Shown in pieces: positions 17,966-25,625 of a stretch of 36,468 nucleotides of DNA. A program made the position numbers and the translations under genes. The notes beneath the pieces are model-generated. The model did no database searches. It was not told where the DNA came from and worked only from the letters and a program-made list of their open reading frames with translations. The DNA is from an uncultured Clostridia bacterium (GTDB lineage: Bacteria > Bacillota > Clostridia > TANB77 > CAG-508): positions 1 to 36,468 of the forward strand of contig CANQXD010000016.1 of NCBI GenBank assembly GCA_947627755.1, written 5' to 3'. How positions within the stretch are numbered: position 1 is the stretch's first letter; each line of letters opens with the position of its first letter.

Positions 17966-20122
17966 ATGAAGAATGAAATAGATTATTTTGACTTTTCCAT
18001 GCAACCAGGAACACAAAAAGAAACAAGAATAAGTCATTATGTAGGAAATACGTTAATAAGCATTATTACTTTTTATACAGGAAAAGATTATATAGAACAA
18101 ACATATATATCATTAGTTAATCAAACATTTCCACATTGGGAATGGATAATTGTAACTAATAAAATAGATGAACGTCTAAAAAGATTAAAAAAAGAAGATA
18201 AAAGAATTAGAATTGTAGAAATAGAAGAAGAAAAAATAGCAACTGCACAATATATTGGTGCAGAGCAAGCAAAAGCAGATATATTACTTTTACTTGCAGA
18301 AGAAGATTTGATAGATAGAACTATGTTAGAATGTGGTTATTTCACAATGCTTACAAATCCAGAAGGTGTATGGGCTTATTCTAGAATGGTAAATTTTGAT
18401 GGCAGTAATGGTCTATATAACAAAAAACTTGCTATATATGAAATGACGAAAAAGAATATCATTTCTAAATGTGCTTTTATTAGAAAAGATAAATTCCTAG
18501 AATTAGATGAATATATTAAATTACCAATGGAAGTACATGAAGATTGGTATATGTGGCTATATTTCTTAAGTAAGCAATATGTACCTATAAAAATGGATTT
18601 CTACGGCTATTGGCATAGAAAAATACCAACTGAAAAATCTGTGTTAATAGAAAAAAGTGAGGAAAAATCTAAAATATCCAAAGAATATATTGACAAAATG
18701 AAAAGTGAAATAAAATTAGATACGAACATTATTGAGTTTGACAAAATCTATCGAGTTGACTATAAAGATATTCCAAGAAAAATAGACATTACCAAAAAGA
18801 ATATATTTGAGAGCAATAAAAAGAAAATATTATTTATTGTTCCATGGTTTGTAGTAGGTGGAGCAGATATTTTCAATCTTAATTTAATTAAAGGATTACG
18901 AGAAAAAGGTTATGAAATAAGTGTAATTACTACAAATAAATGTGACTATGTATTAAGACAAAAGGTAGAACAAGTAGTAGACGAATATTTTGATTTAACA
19001 ACATTCTTAAAAGAAAAGGATTGGGCAAGTTTTATTTATCATATTATAAAATCAAGAAATATCAATTGTGTATTCATAAGTAACAGTTTTTATGGATATT
19101 ATGCATTACCATGGCTAAAATATCATTTTAAAGAAATTCCATTTGTAGATTATATTCACGCTGAAAACTGGACTTTAAGAAATGGTGGTTTCCCAAAAGA
19201 TTCTAATTCTGTAGCATTTTATTTAGATGCTACCTATACTTGTACTAAACATTTACGAGATATGATGTACACCATTATGAACCGAAATGTAAGAAATATT
19301 AAGCCAGTTTATATTGGAACGGATACGGAATTTTATAACAATAATTTAGTATATGATGGTGAAAAAGAACTTATAAAGAAATATAAAGATAAAAAAGTTA
19401 TTTTATTTATTGGAAGAATTGTTCACTATAAAAGACCTTTATTTGCTATTGAAGTGTTAAAATCATTGTTAAAAGATAGAAAAGATATAAAACTTGTTAT
19501 TGTAGGTGATGGAGTAGCTCTAGAAGATGTAAAACAAAGAGTAGAAGAAGAAAAATTAGAAAAATATGTAGATATTTATGGAATGCAAGAAGATGTTAGA
19601 AGATTTTACAAAATTGCAGATGTTACATTAGTTTGCTCTTTACGAGAAGGATTAACACTTACAACATATGAATCATTAGCAATGGGTGTTCCTGTTGTTT
19701 CTTGCGATATTGGTGGACAAAAAGAATTAATTGAAGATGATTGTGGATATTTAATAAGACCTTATCAAATGCCAGAACAACAATTTGAATTTGATTATGA
19801 TAAAGAAGAAATACAAGAATATAAGGAAGCAATTGAAAAAGTGTTAAATAATACATCTAACATAAATTACAAAGAAATTTGTCGAAATAAAGTAGTAAAT
19901 CATTTTTCTATTAGTAAAATGATTGAAGACATTGACAAATACATTACAAAACTAATTAAAACAGGTTCTACAGTTGACAAAAAGTATTGTAATAGTATAG
20001 AATTTGCAGAAAGATATTTATTAGTTAATAGTATGCTAGAAAATTTAAATAAATCACTTGAAGAAAAAAATAAGGAGATAAAAAACGAAGAAAAAAATAT
20101 TGGAGGAGCACAAAATGAATAA
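17966..20122 (+). CDS. Two-domain glycosyltransferase (GT2 + GT4 fusion)
   Basis: 718 residues with two transferase domains. The N-terminal part (about 28-225) is GT-A/GT2-like: ISIITFYTGKDYIEQTYISL, then VNQTFPHWEWIIV, with an acidic LLLLAEEDLI in place of the usual DxD and EDWYMWLYFL as the late motif. The C-terminal part (about 290-650) is GT-B/GT4-like: ILFIVPWFVVGGADIFNLNL, FIGRIVHYKRP, LREGLTLTTYESLAMGVPVV and DIGGQKELI. A short charged coiled coil ends the protein (about 685-718). Such fusions build cell-surface glycans or decorate wall proteins. AAGGAG lies 11 bases before the ATG. The stop overlaps the start of the next glycosyltransferase by 8 bases. Confidence 0.9.
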   Translation: MKNEIDYFDFSMQPGTQKETRISHYVGNTLISIITFYTGKDYIEQTYISLVNQTFPHWEWIIVTNKIDERLKRLKKEDKRIRIVEIEEEKIATAQYIGAEQAKADILLLLAEEDLIDRTMLECGYFTMLTNPEGVWAYSRMVNFDGSNGLYNKKLAIYEMTKKNIISKCAFIRKDKFLELDEYIKLPMEVHEDWYMWLYFLSKQYVPIKMDFYGYWHRKIPTEKSVLIEKSEEKSKISKEYIDKMKSEIKLDTNIIEFDKIYRVDYKDIPRKIDITKKNIFESNKKKILFIVPWFVVGGADIFNLNLIKGLREKGYEISVITTNKCDYVLRQKVEQVVDEYFDLTTFLKEKDWASFIYHIIKSRNINCVFISNSFYGYYALPWLKYHFKEIPFVDYIHAENWTLRNGGFPKDSNSVAFYLDATYTCTKHLRDMMYTIMNRNVRNIKPVYIGTDTEFYNNNLVYDGEKELIKKYKDKKVILFIGRIVHYKRPLFAIEVLKSLLKDRKDIKLVIVGDGVALEDVKQRVEEEKLEKYVDIYGMQEDVRRFYKIADVTLVCSLREGLTLTTYESLAMGVPVVSCDIGGQKELIEDDCGYLIRPYQMPEQQFEFDYDKEEIQEYKEAIEKVLNNTSNINYKEICRNKVVNHFSISKMIEDIDKYITKLIKTGSTVDKKYCNSIEFAERYLLVNSMLENLNKSLEEKNKEIKNEEKNIGGAQNE

Positions 20123-21023
20123 TCCATTAATTAGTGTTATTATACCTGCATATAATGCTGAAAATACTATAAAAAATAGCATTTTATCTATTCCAAACAA
20201 TGATGATGTAGAAATTATTGTAGTAGTAGATGGTGCAAATGATAAAACAGAACAAATATGTAGAAATATACGAATACAATATAATAATCTAAAAATAATG
20301 GTACAAGAAAATCAAGGGCAATATATTGCAAGAAAAAATGGAATTAGAAATGCAATTGGAAAGTATATTATGTTTTTAGATGCAGATGATATGTACTACG
20401 ATGGCACAATTGATGAAATGAAAAAATTAATTAGTAGATATGAAGAACCTGATTTAATTCGATTTCGTTATGAGCAAGGAGCAGTTATTCAAGAAAAGTA
20501 TACTGAAAAAGAAGAAAAGATTTCAAAAAGTGACTTTAAAACAAAGGTTTATCCATTATTTATAGAAGGATATATGTTAAATTCTTTAGGAGTAAATTGT
20601 GTTAAAAAAGAAATATTAGATTCTTTAGAAATTGGTGAAAATGACATTAGAATGGGTGAAGATTTAATGCTAAATTTAAAAATATTCACTGGAATTCAAA
20701 ATGTAGTATTTTCAGATAAAGTATTATATAAATATATGCCAGGACAACAAAGCGTAACTAACACAAAATCAATTGATAAGTGGCTTAAATATTTGGAAGA
20801 TTCTATATGTGTATATTCTAAATTTTACGAATATCTAGCAGATTGGGGTATGCTAAATAAAGAAAATATTGAAATGGTTAATTATAGAATAAAAAGAATA
20901 ACTACTAGAACCATAGCAAAAATAAACAATTTATACCATAATCGAGATATGATGGAAGGATTATCAAAAAATAATATAAAAGAAGATATAGGAAAAATAA
21001 AACAAGAAGAAAATACTAGATAA
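20115..21023 (+). CDS. Family 2 glycosyltransferase
   Basis: 302 residues. GT2 N-terminal signature ISVIIPAYNAENTIKNSILS at about 5-24, VVVDGANDKT near 41-50, and the metal-binding FLDADDMYYDGTID near 88-101 with the DxD motif. A helical C-terminal region follows. It transfers a sugar from a nucleotide donor; the acceptor cannot be told. The ATG at 20115 sits inside the last codons of the upstream transferase, with its GGAGG at 20103-20107, so the two are translationally coupled and probably work on the same glycan. A terminator follows at 21031. Confidence 0.9.
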   Translation: MNNPLISVIIPAYNAENTIKNSILSIPNNDDVEIIVVVDGANDKTEQICRNIRIQYNNLKIMVQENQGQYIARKNGIRNAIGKYIMFLDADDMYYDGTIDEMKKLISRYEEPDLIRFRYEQGAVIQEKYTEKEEKISKSDFKTKVYPLFIEGYMLNSLGVNCVKKEILDSLEIGENDIRMGEDLMLNLKIFTGIQNVVFSDKVLYKYMPGQQSVTNTKSIDKWLKYLEDSICVYSKFYEYLADWGMLNKENIEMVNYRIKRITTRTIAKINNLYHNRDMMEGLSKNNIKEDIGKIKQEENTR

Positions 21024-21030
21024 ACATAGA

Positions 21031-21062
21031 AAAAGAAGGCTATAATAAGTGCCTTCTTTTTC
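21031..21062 (+). terminator. Rho-independent terminator, possibly bidirectional
   Basis: AAAAGAAGGC pairs with GCCTTCTTTT around a 10-base loop, between convergent genes. Confidence 0.9.
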
Positions 21063-21078
21063 TGTATTTTCTTATTTT

Positions 21079-21261
21079 TTAAAACTTCGAGCCAAGAATA
21101 AATCTTGCTACATTTTTTGCCTTTTCATATTCTTCTTTTGAATATTTTTCCTCATATTTGGTATTATACGTCGTTTCAATTTCATCACGACCAAAATGAG
21201 AAGACTTAAATTCAATTTTTGATCCGTTATTCATTTCAATAACTACTTTAGAAACCTTCAT
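21079..21261 (-). CDS. Small hypothetical protein
   Basis: 60 residues, beginning MKVSKVVIEMNNGSKIEF and ending NVARFILGSKF. No family is recognised. A beta-hairpin-like N-terminal half and a charged helical C-terminal half are suggested by the sequence. AGAAAGGG lies 7 bases upstream of the ATG at 21261, which is why the longer in-frame reading is rejected. It is divergently oriented from dpaB. Confidence 0.6.
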   Translation of the reverse strand: MKVSKVVIEMNNGSKIEFKSSHFGRDEIETTYNTKYEEKYSKEEYEKAKNVARFILGSKF

Positions 21262-21419
21262 AATGTTGCCCTTTCTGCCGTACACGGCTGAAAACTATAT
21301 ATAAAGTAACTTTTGATAATATATCATAAACAAATAAAAAAGTAAAGAAAAAAATAGCAAATTTTACATAATTTCATAAAATATAATAAGAACACACAAA
21401 AGGAGGAAGATTATATTTT

Positions 21420-21999
21420 ATGAAATTAAAAGATAAACGAGTTGGATTTGTGCTAACTGGTTCTTTTTGTACGTTTCATTTAGTAAAAGAACAAATGAAA
21501 AATGTACTAAAAGAAAGGGCAGAGGTGTTACCTATTATGTCAGACCATAGTTATGAGTTAGACACCAAATTTGGAGAAGCAAAAGAACATATTGAAGAAA
21601 TAGAAAAAATGACAGGTCGCAATATTATTCATACCATTCAAGAAGCAGAGCCGATAGGACCTAAAAAACTAACAGATATTTTAATTATTGCACCTTGCTC
21701 GCGGAAACACCATTGCAAAACTTGCTGGTGGCATAGTGGATAATGCTGCAACTATGGCAACAAAATCTCATCTTAGAAATGGAAATCCTGTTGTACTTGC
21801 CATTTCTACAAATGATGGACTATCTGGTTCAGCAGAAAATATAGGAAAGCTTTTAAATAGAAACAATTATTTTTTCGTTCCATTTAGACAAGACAACCCA
21901 ATTACGAAACCACGTTCATTAGTATTTGATAGCAATCTTATTGTAAAAACATTAGAAAATGCGTTAGATAGGGAGCAAATACAACCAATTTTATTATAG
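21420..21999 (+). CDS. dpaB: Dipicolinate synthase subunit B, needs one +1 frameshift
   Basis: Flavoprotein subunit that with DpaA makes dipicolinic acid for the spore core. With a one-base skip at 21702 the product is about 192 residues, the normal length: KRVGFVLTGSFCTFH at 5-19, then MSDHSYELDTKFGEAKEH, and after the shift IIAPCSGNTIAKLAGGI, the flavin-binding SG/TGNT region, followed by NPVVLAISTNDGLSGSAEN. Zero-frame reading instead yields a Cys/His-rich tail and stops at 21743. The break is an extra C between TCG and GGA. No dpaA is adjacent; upstream is an unrelated minus-strand gene. AAAGGAGG at 21399-21406 lies 13 bases before the ATG. A terminator follows. Confidence 0.88.
21699..21705 (+). 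other. Candidate +1 frameshift site TCG-CGG-A in dpaB
   Basis: Zero frame: TGC TCG CGG AAA CAC. The +1 reading TGC TCG (C) GGA AAC ACC ATT gives CSGNTI, the family motif. The same heptamer occurs out of frame at 32398-32404 in an intact gene. Confidence 0.7.
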
Positions 22000-22000
22000 A

Positions 22001-22034
22001 AAAAAACCGACAATTAATAACTTGTCGGTTTATT
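22001..22034 (+). terminator. Rho-independent terminator after dpaB
   Basis: AACCGACAA at 22005-22013 pairs with TTGTCGGTT at 22022-22030, followed by a short T-rich stretch. Confidence 0.85.
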
Positions 22035-22141
22035 AAGTTTTATATGATATCCTCCTATGAAAGAGATTAAAAATTATCAGTAACATAATTATTATAGCAG
22101 GAAAATAAGATAAAATCAAGGAATTTTAGTTAAAATACAAA

Positions 22142-22197
22142 AAACGAACATTTTTTTGAAAAAAAGTATTGACAAAGAATAAATGTTCGTTTATACT
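22142..22197 (+). promoter_or_regulatory. Promoter with paired LexA-like half-site operators
   Basis: The promoter is TTGACA (22169-22174), 17 bases, TATACT (22192-22197). A perfect 12-bp inverted repeat flanks and overlaps it: AAACGAACATTT at 22142-22153 and AAATGTTCGTTT at 22181-22192, the second arm lying in the spacer. Both arms contain CGAACATTT, like the Gram-positive LexA box CGAACNNNNGTTCG, but neither is a full match. With the YneA-like gene downstream this suggests SOS control; the identity of the repressor is inferred. Confidence 0.65.
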
Positions 22198-22276
22198 ATA
22201 TTCATAAAGCAAAACAATGTTTGCAATAAAAAAGACAATATATGTCTTTTAACAAAAATAGAAAGGGTTGTTTTTA

Positions 22277-22576
22277 ATGAGAATAGTAAATAAAAAGAAA
22301 TTTACAAGAATGATAATTATAGTATTAGGAGTTATTTTTTCTATATGTTTTTATTTTAGTAATGTTTCATTTTCAAAAGGGGAAGTGAAAACAAAAAACA
22401 TTTATGTATCTAGTGGAGATACATTATGGAGTATTGCGACGCAAGAAAAAGAAAATAATAGCTATTATGAAGATAAAGACATTCGAGATATTATTTATGA
22501 AATTAGGAAAATAAATGAATTAGATAATAACTCTTATTTAAAAGTAGGTCAAAAAATAGTAGTATATAGTTTGTAA
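22277..22576 (+). CDS. LysM-domain protein resembling the SOS division inhibitor YneA
   Basis: 99 residues: one N-terminal membrane segment (about residues 10-30), then a LysM domain (about 42-97) with IYVSSGDTLWSIATQE and LKVGQKIVVYSL as its first and last strands. Size and layout match YneA of Bacillus, which blocks division during the SOS response. The promoter carries LexA-like operators, which supports this. GAAAGGG at 22261-22267 gives good spacing to the ATG at 22277; a TTG at 22268 is too close. It converges with the recombinase gene. The family link is by layout and context, not by a diagnostic motif. Confidence 0.75.
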   Translation: MRIVNKKKFTRMIIIVLGVIFSICFYFSNVSFSKGEVKTKNIYVSSGDTLWSIATQEKENNSYYEDKDIRDIIYEIRKINELDNNSYLKVGQKIVVYSL

Positions 22577-22631
22577 ATCTTTTTTTATAAAATATATAAA
22601 ATATTTATTTAGTACGGAAATTTCTTCACTT

Positions 22632-23603
22632 TTACTGGTTTAAAGGGTTTCTTTCTACTGCATTTCGTACCTGTTCATTTGCAACATGTGTGTATATTTC
22701 AGTAGTAGAAATGCTAGCATGTCCTAATAACTCTTGCAAAGCTCTAATATCAACTTCACCATATTGGTACATTAAAGTAGCAGCTGTATGTCTTAACTTG
22801 TGGGTAGAATATTTAGTAGTGTCTAATCCTGCTTTTCTTAACTCTTTTTCAACTGTGTATTGAACTGTTCTTCTTGCAATTCTTTCACGTCTTTCACTTA
22901 AAAATAAAGCATCTTTAGACTTACTATCAATACCTTCTTTTGGGCGTACTTCTAAATAAGATTTTATAGCCTCCATACATACTTTATTTAAATAAATAGT
23001 TCGCTCTTTGTTGCCTTTTCCAATTACAGTCATTTTGCATTCATCAAAATAAATATCTTTTATATTAATACCAACTAATTCAGATAAACGCATACCACAA
23101 TTTAAAAATAAAGTAAGAATAGCAAAATCTCTTTCTTTATTTCTAACGTCCTCTTGTAAAGCTACATTTAAAAGCTTTTTACTATCTTCTAAAGTTAAAT
23201 ATTTTGGCATTCTTTTATCTAACTTAGGAGTTTCCAAATTTTGTGCTGGGTTTACATCTATTATTTTTGCCTTCACTGTTAAATACTTAAAGAAAACACG
23301 TATAGTTGAAATTTTCCTTGCACGAGTAGATGCTTTACTTCTTTGTTCTACTGCTAAATATGAAATAAAAGAATGAATATCCTCCAAAGTAATTCTTTTT
23401 AAAGTAGCTATATCGAAATCATCAATGCGAATATTAGCAAAATCGGTTTCATTAGTTAGGTTAAAATGAATTTTCATATATTTTAAAAACATAGCAAGGT
23501 CGTAATTATATTCCTTCACAGAATTAGGCGATTTATTTAAAATAGTAATGGAATAATCTAAAAAAGAATTTAAAAATTCAGGGTTATCTTCACGTTTTAT
23601 CAT
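22632..23603 (-). CDS. Xer-type tyrosine recombinase
   Basis: Site-specific DNA recombinase of 323 residues. The N-terminal SAM-like core-binding domain spans about 8-110; the catalytic domain about 133-315. All catalytic residues are present: Arg172 in GMRLSEL, Lys196 in GKGNKER, His268 and Arg271 in HKLRH, His295 in LGHAS and Tyr304 as nucleophile in TEIYTH. The length and motifs fit XerC/XerD, which resolve chromosome dimers, rather than a phage integrase. No flanking att sites or dif-like sequence was recognised. It lies tail to tail with the YneA-like gene. Confidence 0.9.
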   Translation of the reverse strand: MIKREDNPEFLNSFLDYSITILNKSPNSVKEYNYDLAMFLKYMKIHFNLTNETDFANIRIDDFDIATLKRITLEDIHSFISYLAVEQRSKASTRARKISTIRVFFKYLTVKAKIIDVNPAQNLETPKLDKRMPKYLTLEDSKKLLNVALQEDVRNKERDFAILTLFLNCGMRLSELVGINIKDIYFDECKMTVIGKGNKERTIYLNKVCMEAIKSYLEVRPKEGIDSKSKDALFLSERRERIARRTVQYTVEKELRKAGLDTTKYSTHKLRHTAATLMYQYGEVDIRALQELLGHASISTTEIYTHVANEQVRNAVERNPLNQ

Positions 23604-23757
23604 TTATTTCACGCTCCATATTTTATATTATAGTTATTATTGTTATATTTTTTATTATATTTGCTGTTATTATATAGCAAGCAAAAGAAAAAGAAAAGTC
23701 TTTATTACAATTTTGTGCAAAGTTTAGTACAAAATTTAAAAGTAACTGTCAAAACCA

Positions 23758-23786
23758 TTGAAAAAAAAGGAAAAATATGATATAAA
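23758..23786 (+). promoter_or_regulatory. Sigma-A-type promoter
   Basis: TTGAAA at 23758-23763, a 17-base spacer and TATAAA at 23781-23786, about 35 bases upstream of the surface protein gene at 23821. Confidence 0.7.
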
Positions 23787-23820
23787 TTATGTATAGTAAA
23801 TAAGAGAGGAAAAATAAAAA

Positions 23821-25542
23821 ATGAAAAAATTAAAAACATCAATAATTGTTATAGCTACTACATTTACATTAACAATCTTAGCATTAAGTCATACAGTTAC
23901 TTATGCAACAGAAAATGAAAAATATACTTTAATGGAAGATATTGACTATACAGAAACAATAGAAGATATAAAAAATCCCGAAAGAGGTTTTTATAGTACG
24001 GCTTTTCTTAATATGGTTCCAACTGGTACTAAACCTACTAATTCTCGTGCTAACTTAGTACATTTAAGAGTTAATATAGGGGAATTTTCAAAAGCAGTTA
24101 ATGGTACAGGCGATTTAGAATTAACTGAAGATGCTTTAAATGCATTAGATGTAACATTACAAAATATAAAAAATAATGGTGGTAGTGTTATTATAAGATT
24201 TGCTTATGATCATTTTAACGGACTTAAAGATGTAGAACCTTCATTAGAAATGATATTAAAACATATTTCTCAATTAAAACCAATATTTTATAAAAACGAA
24301 GATGTTATAGACTACGTAGAATTAGGATTCTTTGGACCTTGTGGGGAAATGAATTCAAGTAAAATATGTACCACAGAAAATGTTAGTAAAACCATAAATG
24401 CTATGCTTGATGCAGTACCTACTAATATAAAAATAGGGGTTAGAACTCCAAATTATTATGCAAAATGGCTTGGAATAGATAGAGCAACATTAAATGAAAA
24501 TATTACCCAAAAAGGTACAGATGAATACAGAATAGGTCTATTTAATGATGGATATTTAGGTTCTAATAATGACTTAGGAACTTTTGCAAACAGAGAAATA
24601 GAAATAGCTTGGCTTGAAAAACAAGCAACGCACACTTTTTATGGAGGAGAAGTAGTTGCAAATTATAATCCAGCTACGAAACCAGCAATAAATACAATAG
24701 AATATATATCACAAGAAGCATTTAGAACGCATACTACATATTTAAATTCAGAATGGAATGATAAAGTTATAAAAGCATGGAAAGAAGAAATATATAATGG
24801 CGATAATGAACTTTATGTAGGGCAAACAGGATATTTCTATGTATCTAATCACTTAGGATATAGATTTGTATTAAAAAAATCAGAAGTTACAGATAAAATA
24901 GAAGCAAACGATTCTTTAAAAATAAAATTACAAATTGAAAACGTAGGCTTTGCTAATTTAATAAACAATAAAGCAGTAACAATTGTATTAGAAAAAGGCG
25001 AAAAAATTTATGAAATACCAACTAATATTGATGCTACTACTTGGGCTTCAAAAGAAATTTCTAATGTAAATATAGACGTTCCACTACCAGAAGATGTAGA
25101 ATTAGGAGATTACAACATTTATTTAAGAATATCGCAACATGGTAATATGAATACAGATAATAATTATAAATGTATTAAACTAGCAAATAACAATATTTGG
25201 AATGAGGGATTTTCTGCAAATTATATTGGAAAAGTTACAATATCGGAAATAAGTAAAGAAGAACAAAAACCAGATAGCAATGAAGATGAAACCAAAAATC
25301 CAGACATGAATAATGAAGAAACACAAAATCCAAACATTGATAATAATGAAACACAAAATTCAGAAAATAATCACGAGGAAACAAAAGAACCAAATGGTAA
25401 TAATAATGTAACAGAAAACAATAAAGATAATACCATTGCACAAGGAAAGTTACCAAATACAGGAGAAAAAAAGTATAAAATAATACCAATATTAATAGTA
25501 TCAATAATGATAATTATTAGTTGGAAAAATTACAAAAAGTAG
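23821..25542 (+). CDS. LPXTG-anchored surface protein with DUF4874/DUF4832-like region
   Basis: 573 residues. A signal peptide (about 1-29, ending TYATE) is followed by a barrel-like region beginning NPERGFYSTAFLNM, the hallmark of DUF4874, and then a DUF4832-like part (about 250-460, with QEAFRTHTTYLNSEWND and GYRFVLKKSEVTDKIEA). These domains are thought to be glycoside-hydrolase-like, but the substrate is unknown. An Asn/Glu/Pro-rich linker leads to LPNTG at about 544-548, a membrane helix and a basic tail, making it a sortase substrate. The only sortase in the window is at 7579. GAGAGGAAA precedes the ATG. Confidence 0.85.
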   Translation: MKKLKTSIIVIATTFTLTILALSHTVTYATENEKYTLMEDIDYTETIEDIKNPERGFYSTAFLNMVPTGTKPTNSRANLVHLRVNIGEFSKAVNGTGDLELTEDALNALDVTLQNIKNNGGSVIIRFAYDHFNGLKDVEPSLEMILKHISQLKPIFYKNEDVIDYVELGFFGPCGEMNSSKICTTENVSKTINAMLDAVPTNIKIGVRTPNYYAKWLGIDRATLNENITQKGTDEYRIGLFNDGYLGSNNDLGTFANREIEIAWLEKQATHTFYGGEVVANYNPATKPAINTIEYISQEAFRTHTTYLNSEWNDKVIKAWKEEIYNGDNELYVGQTGYFYVSNHLGYRFVLKKSEVTDKIEANDSLKIKLQIENVGFANLINNKAVTIVLEKGEKIYEIPTNIDATTWASKEISNVNIDVPLPEDVELGDYNIYLRISQHGNMNTDNNYKCIKLANNNIWNEGFSANYIGKVTISEISKEEQKPDSNEDETKNPDMNNEETQNPNIDNNETQNSENNHEETKEPNGNNNVTENNKDNTIAQGKLPNTGEKKYKIIPILIVSIMIIISWKNYKK

Positions 25543-25552
25543 AAAATTTATG

Positions 25553-25581
25553 TTGCCATTTTTGTAAATATATGCTAGAAT
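25553..25581 (+). promoter_or_regulatory. Sigma-A-type promoter
   Basis: TTGCCA at 25553-25558, a 17-base spacer and TAGAAT at 25576-25581, 44 bases before the 1283-residue protein's start. Confidence 0.65.
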
Positions 25582-25625
25582 ATGTCGTAGTTAGAAAATA
25601 AAAAAAAGGGGGAGGAAAATTTTAT

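Noticed and set aside
21353..21383. Sigma-K-like promoter upstream of dpaB (CATAAAATA at 21375-21383)
   Set aside because: The -10 matches CATANNNTA but no convincing -35 AC element sits at the right distance; such AT-rich strings are common here.
1317..21705. Reassignment of CGG to another amino acid as the sole explanation of the frame breaks
   Set aside because: Changing the meaning of CGG cannot repair the frame; a one-base shift is needed. Loss of the CGG-reading tRNA with a shift is compatible, simple reassignment is not.
1317..21705. Homopolymer sequencing error as cause of the four frame breaks
   Set aside because: None of the sites is in a homopolymer; the extra base is always C before GGA in mixed sequence. 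Other systematic errors are not excluded.
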